From positions 3,418,349 to 3,482,348 of the forward strand of contig NC_092472.1 of assembly GCF_047495875.1 (NCBI RefSeq): a stretch of DNA of 64,000 bases. The letters run 5' to 3'. The notes beneath the pieces are model-generated. The model ran no database searches and was not told the origin of the DNA. It saw nothing but the letters and a program-made list of their open reading frames with translations. The position numbers were made by a program, and so were the translations under genes. Below, in pieces: positions 25,347-37,049 of the stretch (position 1 is its first letter; each line of letters begins with the position of its first letter). Source of the DNA: Pithys albifrons albifrons. Its lineage: Eukaryota; Chordata; Aves; Passeriformes; Thamnophilidae.

Positions 25347-28300
25347 AAAGCACAACCTGGGAGCTGCTAAAGGTCAGACTTCACAGCAAAGGGCCTGTAA
25401 GCACTGCAGTGAAATATGAGGGCTGAAACAATAATTGCACAATGCTCAGAAAGTCCTGACCTAATGGCTCAGCAGGCTGGAGAGGAGCAGGGATTGAGAG
25501 CCCTGACACAGTCTCACAACACTGTTACTCTTTGCTCACTCCTGCTGCAGTGAGACCATTTTGTGCCAGGTGGACGTCAATCAATATCCCATAGAGCACT
25601 CTGTGATAAGAATGATTCTAATTTTTCTGTATTTTGTTTTTCCTCTTTTTAACCCAAGATAACAATCATGTCCTTTCCCTTGTGTTCTCAGACTTTGTCT
25701 GCCCTGCTCATGTCAGTGGCAAGTTCCTCAAGGCAAGGCTTGTCTTTTGCTATTTACATGGGCTTTGTGTAGCACCATCTGACCTAAGAGGCACTGCCTC
25801 ACTACAACATTAACAACAGATGCTGAAGCAATGCCTGTTTACAAAAATAAACACATGAAAAATACATTTATGACCCTTGTGTATGGCAGAGTGCTGCACA
25901 CAGGCAGACTTCCATTAAGGGAAGATTCAATATCGCAGAGTGGTCTGGACTGCCTCAGCCTCTTTTCTCCTTCCATCACTTGCAATATAAATACATTCCA
26001 GATCACAATTTCTTAGAATTACTTAGAAATGTCCTTATTTTTTCCACCTATCTTCTATCAGATAGTGAATTGTATTTTGGAGGAGTTAACAGGGTTGAAA
26101 TTCCTCTGTGATTATAAATATCATAGGTTGCTTTAACATTTACTTGAGTTTATTTTCTTTCTTTCTAAAAAAAAAGAATAAAATTAAGCCCACAGCAGTA
26201 GAGAAATAGGAAAGAAAAACAGCACTCAAACCATGTACACAAAAGCAAGGCACAACAGGGAGAAAATAAAGCAGCTGTAACCTCAAGTGGAAACAATTTG
26301 ATTACCATCAATTCCCTGAAGTACTGACCAGATAAACACTTGTTTAGTTTATAAGTTCTGACAAGATTGCAACCCAAGGTAGTACAGCTGCAAGGGAGTG
26401 ATTTTTCTATTTATTTATTGGAACTGCTGAGAAAATAATAAAGATGGGAATCAAAATCCTTGTCTGCTGTGTAGCTACAAAATATTCCCAGTAGGCAGAC
26501 AAGGCAAACTCACTGGTACTGCTACCAAGATCTGAAAGAACTATATGCCCAGAGCTATGGACAGTGGAAAAATTGCTTAGATCGAAAATCGGGCTTCATT
26601 TTATTTACAAAGCAATTTCCTACCAGATGTCTAAGAAATAATCACATCATCTGGCAAATGTTGTATTCTCCCCCTCTTTTTTCTTTTTTTTTGGTTAAGA
26701 GAAATATTTTTAATTTTTAGGTGCAAATTTACCCTCCATTTTGAGGAAGCAAAGAGATTACTACAGGACAGGATGAATCAAGCAGACAAGGAGTTATTGC
26801 AGTTAAACTTTCTCCTAGTGCCTAAATATAGAAATTATAGCCAGATAAACTGCTTTTGTGAAAGCTCTTTATCACTCCTTAAAATGACAAAGTCTTGAGC
26901 AGCAGCAGCTTTTGTCCATGGTTTCAGAAGAGTTTCTTCATATTATTCAGTCATGGAAAACCTCTAGCCTTGTACCTCCATTACCCTTATTTTATTCCTG
27001 GTTTTAGAAATTTTGCAGGTCCTCTGTGCTATTAACATTCAGCTGGAGTTATCAGTCTTACATAAACCTCCAACAAATCTGCATTGGAGTAATTACCCCA
27101 TGTGGAGATCAGAAGTGGACATGGTCATCTCCAGATGGGAAGATTCAACAACTGGCTCCAGTCAGGGACAAATGTGGCCTTGGCCCAAAAGGAAGGAGGC
27201 ACATACACAGGGACTGGACTAACTGATGGGATGCACAAGTGCATTCTGCACTGCCTGGGTCTAATGAGAAAGGTTAATTCTTCTCAGAAACGTTTGCAGT
27301 AGGTGAAATCAAGAATTTGCCATAGTATATAAAGACATAAACTATTCCAAAATGATTCACTTTGATAATCAGAATGAACACAAAGTCTTATTCAAATATA
27401 ACAAGACAAATAGACCACAAAACAGAAGTTTCTGGCATTAGCCTTTTCCATGTTTTGATGAGTCCTTTTTTTTTTCTTACACTGAGTCTTCAAGGACTAA
27501 GATCTCACACACTATTAAATCTCTCATCCATGTCATCTCATTTACTTGGTATACTCTGCTGAAAAATAATGGACCCCTTGGTAAAGATCACTGACACTGT
27601 TTCAGGTCAGTCACGGGGGTTTTGCAGTGAAGAAAACAAATTAAGAGAAAGCAAATTTAACTTTAGCCAAGTCATGACTGCAGTTGCTGTATAATATGAT
27701 CTATCATCTCCTCCTTCCTTTGCCCACTCAGCTGAACAGAAATCTAAACTAAGCTATTAATTTACCTAGTCCTGACTCCAAATATTGGAAGCCCAAACTG
27801 CTGGTTCAACTGTAGTTTGGATGTGGTGAAGCAGACAAGATCCTGGTCAGAACAGTCATCAGCTTTTAAAAATAATAATCATGTCAAGTTGCATCTGTCA
27901 TAAAAATATGTGGGTTTTTGGACATGTTCCTTTGGAAAATTGTTTTGATTTCAAAATGCTTTTCTTCAGCCCAAGCAGCACTTGAAATTCTCAGTCCTCT
28001 CGAGCTTCCATCAGGCTGTCAGAAATGAGAAGCATTTATCCCTGAAAATCCTTAGTTCAGTATGAAATATTGAAAAGGTGATTTGGGGCCAAGTTGATGA
28101 TCTACATTTCAGCATTCCTGGAATAACAACACAGAGGGGAGACACCGTGGACAGATGAGTAGGAAGAGACAAGAGTCATTAGATGAAAGGAATGAAAAAG
28201 TTATGAATTAAAATAGGGAAGACAGAGGTGATTTTTCTTGGCAAACTAAAAAGGTAATATGAAAGGGGTGAAAATGGAGGAAACAAGTGGAAAGCCAAAC

Positions 28301-30661
28301 AAGCAGAAAATATGCAGGGAATATCCCAAAAATAAAGTGTTCTGGGAATAGGGGCAAAACTGAGAACTGTACAACATGTTGAAGATCTCAGCAATTAAGT
28401 GGAAAGAACTTGAGAATTCAATGACCAAGATCCAAACATGAGATAAAACAAAGGGATTTATCCTTATGTGGCCCTTGCAGATTATTTCTATTTCTGTGCA
28501 ATGTCATTGCTCTGCATCTACATGGGAAAGCTGGCATGATTTCCTTCCCCGGACTCCACTGAGCTGACAGATACTGCAGCTGCAAAAATTACTTTAGTGT
28601 GCTTTATGGGGATGGTTTTTTCCATAATACAAGAGGCTGTGAACCAAATCTCTATGCTACTTTCCTATGGAGGTTTAGGAACTGATTAGGATCTTCATTT
28701 TGGGAATTTATTAAGTCACTGACTCGAGGATTCATTTCATGAGAAACATAAATAACTTGGCTGTTCTGTATTTTCCCCATTCTGTCCTTTAAAGATATTA
28801 CATAGTGTTTCTTAGACCACTTATGGTATGATATTTTGATTGTAGGTATTTCTGGTTTTAAAATTACAAAATTCCATAAAAAATTGTTTATTAATAAAAA
28901 AACAGAGAGAGGCTATAGATATGCACAGCTGCATTTTCTAGCTCCTTCCATTTTAAACAGCTGCAGCACCCTGCAACAAACCAAGAGCACAGTTTTAGAT
29001 TCTGAGTTGCTTATTAGTTATTAACTTTTATAGCTTTAATCAATGAACTGCTAAAGCTAATCCAGAGAAGTGTCCTCTGCTGTTATTTGTAAATTAACCT
29101 TTAACAGTCTCAAAGAAACAGCACTTTCAGCCTCTGCACATTCTTTGCAGTGACTGCTTGATAAGTCTTAATCAGACCCTTTTTCAGTAGGTGAGGAAGG
29201 TTATTAGAAGAAGGTGAATAGAAACTCACATTTAGGAAGAAATTGTCCTCCACTTATAGCCACAGTGTAAAGCTTTATCATATGAAATACATTATAACTC
29301 AAGTCTCATCACTCTCTAACTTAATTTCTTAGGCTCTGTCTTTTTAAAATGATTTTTTAGAAGACTAATTCAGAGCCCAAGAGCCTTATGGCAGTACTGT
29401 GGGACCCTGTGAGCTTCTGCTGGAGCATAATGGCTTCCTGATTTCAGGAACAGTGTCTGTTGCAACAGGGAGAGTCAATCCCAATCAAAAAAAAAAATTC
29501 TTTATTCCTTCGCTGCTGATGTTGCATGAATTCAAAGATGGAGACAGATCAAATGATTATTCCATGAAAAGAACAACTAACTGCAGTGCAGCTTTCTGTC
29601 CTGCTCATCACAATCTGTTACCCAGCCTCAGTGGGTAACCTCTGCCAATCTTCTTTCCAATGACCTGTGCTCAGTAGTTACTTAAAAATCTATACTTTGC
29701 CATTCCCAGTGCTATCTGCCTCCTGTAGACCTTCTAACATCTTTTCCAATTGTTTCCTTCTACCAGATCCTCTCTGCTCACCTTCCCACTACAAGCTTTT
29801 TAGTGGTGTTACCTCTCATGCCCTTAGATTTCTCTGCTCAGATCTCTCCTTACACTAACACTGTGTTTCTTATCTGGGTCCTTCTCGAACTGTTTCATTG
29901 GAACAAGTATCTCTTTCAGATACAAAATTGTAATTCAATTAGGACTTACTGGTTTGACATCCACATCAGAGTGTGAGACACCAAATTTTGCATGTCACAA
30001 CTTATAGTAGATAATTATAATTTCCTCCCCTACCAAGGCAATCTTGGATTTTTTTTAAAAATCCACATAAAAACCCCTTTCCTTTCTTAAAAGCTTTCCC
30101 ACAGTCATTTTGTTCACAACACTATCCCAAACCTGCAGCAGAAAACTCACTAGGAAGTGTGACTTTATTTGCCATATGTATAGTTGCTTCACATTCAATT
30201 TTCAGTATTCATCACTTATTCTACACCTCATGCCCCATCAATGGACCTCATCTGCATTCCAGCTGATTGCAGCAGGAACCATCCTCTGAGAGCACATAAA
30301 TCTATTTCAGAGCAGCTGTAGTTCCAAACATAAATCCATGGCAATCTGATGATATATAGCATGGAATATCCCTAGCCAGCACAGCATGTGTGAAAAGGTC
30401 ACAGTTAGGCAGGAGGTAAGAACAGCAGGAAAAACTGAATAAAACCAGGAAAGCTGGGAGAGACACCAACTTCATAAGACAAATGTTGAAAGATTCAGAT
30501 TTGGCATGATGGGATGCAGGGAGCTCTAAATACATATAAAGAGTTTTTATATATATAAGCACATATATATATTTATATGTGTGTGTGTGTCTCTTTGTAT
30601 AAATATATACAGCACACACAGTCCTCTTTAGACCTAGAGTTGGCCTTTGGGTTTCTTGGTT
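25347..30661. other. Intronic, no gene seen
   Basis: AT-rich, with simple A or T runs near 26160, 26680, 27465 and 29488 and the microsatellite at 30547. No exon signature. Confidence 0.6.
30547..30612 (+). repeat. (TA)n/(TG)n compound microsatellite
   Basis: Alternating TATATA and TGTGTG runs with short interruptions, 50 bp before a CR1 fragment. Likely length-polymorphic. Confidence 0.85.
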
Positions 30662-30930
30662 AACAGAATCATAGAATATTCTGAGTTGGAAGGGACCCAC
30701 AAGGACCATCCAGTCCAACTCTCGGCCCTGCACAGGATACTCCGACAATCCCACTCTGTCCCTGACAGCCTTGTCCAAACACTCCCTGAGCTCTGGCAGC
30801 CCTGGGGCTGTGTCCACTGCCCTGGGGAGCCTGTTCAGTGCCCACCACCCTCCGGGGGAAGAGCCTTTTCTAATATCCAACCTAAACCTCCCCTGATGCA
30901 GCTCCAGCCATTCCTTCCTGTGCTATCATT
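30662..30930 (-). mobile_element. CR1 LINE 3' fragment (GACCCACAAGGACC subfamily)
   Basis: ACAGAATCATAGAATATTCT, GTTGGAAGGGACCCACAAGG, ACAGCCTTGTCCAAACACTC, GGGGAGCCTGTTCAGTGCCC and TAATATCCAACCTAAACCTC. Same subfamily as the copy at 58240. Confidence 0.93.
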
Positions 30931-33900
30931 ATAATATTCCCATTTCTTTTCAAGCATCTATGAAACCTACCACTGACTTGTCTCCCCTGCTTATTTTCCT
31001 TAAGGAACAGCAGCCAATATTCCTACTGCTATTTAGTAGGAGAGTTCAAGAGACAAACATATGCACCATGAATGCCAAGCAAGAAGGACTGCCTATGTTA
31101 AGGTCAGTAGATTCTCACACAATATAATTCTCATAATCTAATCTCATAAAAATTCTTTAAAAAAGAAGGCTACCACCTCTCTTCCCCAGCTAATTACCTG
31201 GGAACAGGAAACAAAATTACAGATATACTTGGAAAAATGTTACCACTGCAAAATCAGAGGTACACAGTAATGTATTTTAGGATGGCATTTTGCTAGGCAA
31301 CTTTAATTCAGCCCCTTGTGCATATTTGTAAGCTAGGCACTGAAATCCTAATTTCCTTGAAGTCAGTGGGCTATTTGCCATGGTCTTCAGAGGTCCCATT
31401 ATTTCACCCACAGCTTCACCTACACACTTATGAATATCAAATACTGATTTTACCATGAGATCCTTTCCTCTTTTGTTTACAGAGCTATCTGAATGGAAGT
31501 ATTTTATTTTCCCCTCTCTACATAAGGTGTGTGGCCCAGTGCTTTATTCACTGCTTTATACCTATAAAGCCTGCATTGAATACAGGATCTGAAATTTCTC
31601 ATGGCTGCTTTTTATCACAAAACTTTATTGTTCTCCTGAGTCTCACATGTGCTGTGAAAGCATCTTTAGACTATTTTTGAAGCACTTGCATTAACTACTT
31701 CTGATTTGTAGGTTGGAACTAGGAGCACAGAGAAATACACACAGATTTGCTCAAGCTCACTACTCTAAGTTCTGAATTATGCATAGTTCTGATTTATTCA
31801 GAAATCTTCAGTGTTTCATGTCTAGAGCAGTTTCTTTCCATCTTAGTTTCTGTTATGGGCTCCAACTATTTCTTCAAATTAAGCCCCATTTATTCTGAGT
31901 TAGGCAAAAAAAACCCAAAAGTCACTCAGATTAGTGGTCACTTGGAGAAAACCTGATAGAATTGGCAAAACTATTGAAGGACAGAGTGCACAAATAAGAA
32001 TTTTTTCTGCATTCCCTGGGCTCACTATATAGCCTGTGAGGGACAAACAAGATGTCCCAGAATGCTAAACTCAATGTCAAAGGGTGTTTGAGCCTTCTTG
32101 TCCCACCTCAGCTGGAAGTTTCCTGACTGCAAACCTACAAACTATTGGACTGGTGCATAAGAAAATGCAAAGACAATTTAAAAATGCCAGTTGAAAATTC
32201 ACTGTCCTTTGCATGGGTGAACTATGCCATAAAACCAAGAGGAGTGCTGACAGTCAAATCTGGACCAGGCTTTGCTTTGCCAACACAGATACTGAAAAAT
32301 ACGGGATGTTCGAGTTCAGCCATGAATTAGGAATTAAAGATTTACTGATTCAACCCTTGACTTGTTCATCCTTCTCTGAGTGGTCCTATGACATCATCTC
32401 TGAGTGCTCTTATTGATTAACTCTCTGAAGTATCTTATCCCTGGCTTTTGTGGACTGTTGAAGGAAATTAATCGTTTAGTGACAAACTGATTTGGATTAA
32501 TCAACTAAACCAACTGCATGGAGAATATGTGCATAGAGCAGACTTTGAAGTGGTTTCTAGTAATCAGAATGAGGGATTTGCAGCTGCCTCAGTACACTGA
32601 TGATAACAGAGACAACAAACAGCTTATCTAGGAGTTGATCTGGACCCAGGTGTGCTCCGTTCATATGCAAATGTATGTCCAGAGCAAACGAATTTGTTGA
32701 CTCATTCGACTGTAATTGAACCCTAATGAGTTAAGTCCCTTCTGGAAAGCCTCATTCCTGTATGTTAACCTGAGGAAAAATATTACAGGTCTTGAATCTA
32801 AGCCAAAAAAAAAAAGGCATTGAAAAAGATATTTGTGGAAAACCACAGATAGGATTTTAAAACAGTCATAGTATTTTGCTAAAATGTGATGTATTGAGTC
32901 TAGGAATGCTAATACAATCATTAATCCTGAGATTTCCCTATGAAACACCTGTTTGCTATTACAGTCAGGAATACCTGTAGCTTTTGCTTACAAAAAGTGG
33001 AGAAAAATACTACCTGAAACACACTACACAAAATGTGCTAATTAATGTTATGTCAGGGTCACTATTTCCTTGGGAGTTGGACAAAGTAAATGAGTCTTCT
33101 TTATGCAGGGATGCATTCTTTCCACAGCTGCCTCACTGCACAGTCATGGAGGGAAGGAGCAATAAGAGCCAAGGGTTACTGCTGGTCCTCAAACCAAGTA
33201 TTCAGGTTCAGAAAGTGAATCTACAGTGATAATATCCAAAAAAACCAGTAGCAATGAGAAGTCTAAATAATGCAAGAGAGGTCTGGGACCCAAATGCCAA
33301 TGGACCTCTTCAAAAGACAGGACCATCCTATCCTTTGCATTTACATTGAGAGACTTGGAAATCTGTAGTATGAGCAAGCAAACATTTAGGAGAATATTTT
33401 CAGCCATATTAAACTTGGTATAAGGTAATACCATAAGTGCTCAGTCAAGGATGATTAGTGCAGCTGAAAGCCTGAGGGAACCCCTTGCAAAGGTTAGAGT
33501 GTACTTGTGGTGACATTTTCAAATGTAAGCTCAACAGTCACACACCCTTCATAACATGCACAGGCTGAGTCTTCCTGCAAAGCCTGCAACAGAAGGAAGG
33601 GCACACAAACCCCAGGTAATTATAGCCTAGGGACCCATTATATATTAATTTAATTTCCAAATCTGTTTCTGCAAACAACCCTTCTGCAACACCACAGCAG
33701 GTTTTGCTGGGCACCATTAATTTGCTGATGTTGTAACTGTGATTGCAAATCCTGAAGTTCCTCCTCAGCCCTTTATCCAGGAATAATTTCCATTGAAGCT
33801 AAAAGAAAGGTTTGCACACACACAGAAAAAAAGGATTAAATAAAGCATCTCTCACATATTTCTGCCAAAGATTCCACTTCTGAGCATTTGAGCTGCCTCT

Positions 33901-34758
33901 GTGATATGAGCATCCCTCCTCATTTGAAGCTTTGATTGACAGTGCTCACAGAGCTGATATACAGAGCTCACCAACCTATGCAGGGCATTCACGAAGTCTA
34001 CAGTTCAATTTGGACATGACTGAAACTCCTTATCACACTTAGTGACTGGCTGCTCCACTATGTCTCTATATTATTCTTGCTACAACATAAAAAAATGAGA
34101 ATATTGCCTTCACTGCAAAAGATACAGGTTTTTCTCTAAACTCAATAAGGACTTTCTGCCAATTCTTACTGACCTTTGTGAAGTCATCAGTCAGTGACTG
34201 AGTACATGAAGCTACATTCTAAAACATGGGTCTTGTCATTTATTTTGGCAAGTAAATAACAGTTTAGTTTCCATCATTGTGTATTAGTGAATGAAAATAG
34301 GTAGCACAAAAAATTAGGTCTGATTTCACCACAGAAAATGAAAATGAAAAGAGACATTCAAAGAGACTTACTGGGCTTGTAAAAATAACAAAAGGAAAGA
34401 TGATAAGCTTCTACCTCAGTTTTGAAATGGAGGGCAAATCAGCTCTGGAATACACACACCTGAATACACACATCAGAAATGAACCATTATTCCATTATTC
34501 CATTACATAAACCAATAACCTCCAAAGGCAGGGTCAAAGCTGGGATCAAGGATTCTTATCTCCAGTGCTCATCCGAAAGTGAGTAAAGAAAAAGATGTAT
34601 TTTATGCTTTATAGTTGCACTTTTTTTAGATTCCATGGATTAATTTACAAAAACTTCACTCCAAGGCACAAAATAGAAAGCAAACTAAGATGGGAGCATT
34701 AGGACAACTGCAGTTAACATTAGCTCTTTACAGAAACTTTGGATTGTCACACCCTTAC
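30931..34758. other. Intron just downstream of constant exon 2, CR1-free
   Basis: Starts with the GTAAGG donor at its upper end. No exon, CR1 copy or microsatellite was recognised. Confidence 0.6.
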
Positions 34759-34847
34759 CTGCTGTAGCACTGGAGACTGTTGGCCACTGCTGCTCGGGCC
34801 CTCCTGGTCCTCCACGCAGGACTCCTGCCTCCTCCATATGCACAGCA
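34759..34847 (-). CDS. PCDHA constant exon 2: Protocadherin-alpha constant exon 2
   Basis: An 89-bp exon on the minus strand. Its first base completes a serine codon split from constant exon 1, then it reads [20 protein letters not shown] followed by WPTVSSATA, ending in phase 1. This is the conserved second block of the alpha cytoplasmic domain. The acceptor is TTATGCAG and the donor GCAG|GTAAGG. The upstream pyrimidine tract is weak. Reading through the donor would add about 24 unrelated residues and stop at 34685. The glycine-proline-rich stretch is expected to be unstructured. The matching constant exon 3, with the lysine-rich end, was not found at lower coordinates and should lie outside the window. 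Confidence 0.95.
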
Positions 34848-36990
34848 CTGCATAAGCATTTATCACAGTTAGATGACACAGTTCCCTCTGCCCTGGACTT
34901 TATAGCATTTCACTTTCTTGCTACTCTTCAAAGTTCAGAATGGTTTATCACAGTATTGCATTATGTTTGCAAATTCTGCTGGAGAACAGGAGAACCAGCT
35001 GTTTTGACTTGCAAAAATACCTTTGATTATTTACTGAAACCCAGTTGTGGCATAATTTATAAAACAAACATAGCTGCAGCACACTTTGTTCTCTTTGACT
35101 GGGAGTCTCTAACAAAGAAGTTGCACACCTTTGCTGTTGTGATGTATTAGCGCTAAAGGAAATGGAGTTAGTTCTGAGCTTCTGTCATTATCAAATTCTA
35201 CCTTCCTAGGTTACTTCCAGGCAGAGAAATATATTTTCTCAAATGCAGAAACTATTACAGCAAATTTTACAGTGTCACATCATAAGCATTTGGTGTTGAA
35301 AGGACCAATTTGCACCTGATATGGAAGGAAAAGAAAAAATCTGCTACTTTTAATGCAAAACTAGGAACATATTTATATGCAGTTCCTTAGAGAAACAGGA
35401 TTCTGTGGCTGTGTCCCTGCCTCTACTCATCTGCTTTTCAGCTGCCTCCCACACTCCCAGCTGAACTTCATGGGCAGTGCCAACCAAATGTGGTAGATGT
35501 TAAGGGTCCTATAGATACTACATTTCTACAAATCTTATGAAAAATCAGCATTTTATCAGCTGGGCAGGGCACACAGACTCTGAGGTTCTGGGTAAGGTTT
35601 GGGGCTGGTGATAAAACAGAGGAACATACACAGTTTCCCAGAAAGGCTCCCTTAGCTGCCCTGCTTGTGGGAGGAATTGTTTTAAATAAGCTCTGACTTT
35701 TCATTCATCTTTAAAGTCACTTCAGCCAAGATCTTGAACTCTGTATAGAAAGGAATGTGGATCCACAGGATCTAGTTGGGAATACACAAGAGCATGCCTG
35801 ACTCAGGACCAGCAGACAAGGTGCTCAGGTAGGCAGAATTCCTGCTTCAAGATCCTGCTCCCTACCCTGTTTATTCATTTTGCAGTAAGCAGTCAGGGAT
35901 TACAAAAAAATCTTAGTCACAGAAAGAACATAAAACAAAGAAGGCAGTTTTCCCAAAAGGCCACAGAGTCAAGCTTGCTCTGTCTTCCTTTGCTTCTGGT
36001 CTCTGAGGTTTAGATTCCTTTTTACATAGCAGTTCAAAGTCAGCTGGGAGTCACTCTGTGTCCTCATCCAAATGAAGCACAGTGTGACTGAATTTAGGGT
36101 TTCAGCCTTATGAAGGCTCTTCAGCCCCATGGATAATAGATAGAGGTGAAGCCTATTGCAGTCCTATTGCACCAAGAATTTTGGGAAAAGCAAACATCCC
36201 ACACTTTGTAATGTCACTGGGAACTACTGCAGCCCTATGTTTGAACCTAAACCTGTACAATAGTCTTAATAATCACATCAGATTACACCTGAATATAAAA
36301 CCTGTTTTCCAATCTGCTCTGGAAAAGCAAACAGACTGTTTGATTCAGGCTCTACAAAACCAACTTTAGCATAATTCTCCTTTTCCAGGTGTACTTGTAG
36401 CAAATTATAGCAGAGATTGCTTGCAATAATAGGCAGTGGATTTTCAAAGATATCTAAAGAGATTTGGACAAAAGCCTGATTTACTTCTCTGAAAATCCAC
36501 CTCATATCTTCAAAAAGGCCTTTCAACTGTATTAATCTTCTTGATTGCACCATGTGGTTAACAAACCTGCTGCAGGAGCAGCTACTTTTATGGTAATGAG
36601 TGACAAGAAAATGGAAAACACAGCGGTGCTGCAGACTGCCTATTGAAACATCAGCCTTGATGATTACAGGGAGCTTTAAAATAAACAAAAGTATATAATC
36701 ACAATTAAATGATTCAATAATAGCAGCAATTATGCCCTGACAATCAATGTATACAAAGGCAGGAGGTAAAATAAAAATAAAAAAGCACAGATCTACAGGA
36801 GTACAAAGACAGCATAAGACATAAGTCAGACTGACACTGTAGCATTTGGAGATTGGAAGTGACAGCAGCAGAACTCAAGTGCTTTCATCTCAGCATGGAT
36901 AATATCAGTGTGGGGCATCAGAGGAACAACAGTTTGCCCTCTTCAGAGAGGACAAATAATTTCCCTTCACTGGAGAAACACCACACATAC
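34848..36990 (-). other. Intron between constant exons 1 and 2 (2143 bp)
   Basis: Bounded by GTATGT at the upper end and TTATGCAG at the lower. AT-rich. A 136-codon frame at 36278-36688 has no recognisable family. No clear repeats. Confidence 0.85.
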
Positions 36991-37049
36991 CTTTGCATTC
37001 CTGCCCTCAGGGATGCAGAGTAGCGCCAGTCCGGGTTGGGGTGTTTCGG
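36991..37049 (-). CDS. PCDHA constant exon 1: Protocadherin-alpha constant exon 1
   Basis: A 59-bp exon on the minus strand encoding PKHPNPDWRYSASLRAGMQ plus two bases of the next codon. NPDWRYSASLRAGM is the hallmark start of the cytoplasmic domain shared by all protocadherin-alpha isoforms. The acceptor is a T-rich tract ending TTTCTACAG. The donor is CAAAG|GTATGT. It receives the phase-0 end of the alpha-C2 variable exon 8.2 kb upstream and hands on in phase 2, matching constant exon 2. The second and third residues (K, H) differ from the R, Q I recall in mammals. Too short to be seen as an open reading frame. It was found by reading the minus strand for the conserved peptide. Confidence 0.95.

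Noticed and set aside
30302..30880. 192-codon minus-strand frame
   Set aside because: Half of it is CR1 3' sequence and the rest reads through a TA/TG microsatellite.
35281..35320. Possible relic CR1 tail near constant exon 2
   Set aside because: Only about 25 loosely matching bases, without the terminal repeat or a following CR1 body.
36278..36688. 136-codon minus-strand frame in the intron between constant exons
   Set aside because: No recognisable domain, no flanking splice logic and inside a spliced intron. Chance frame unless conservation says otherwise.
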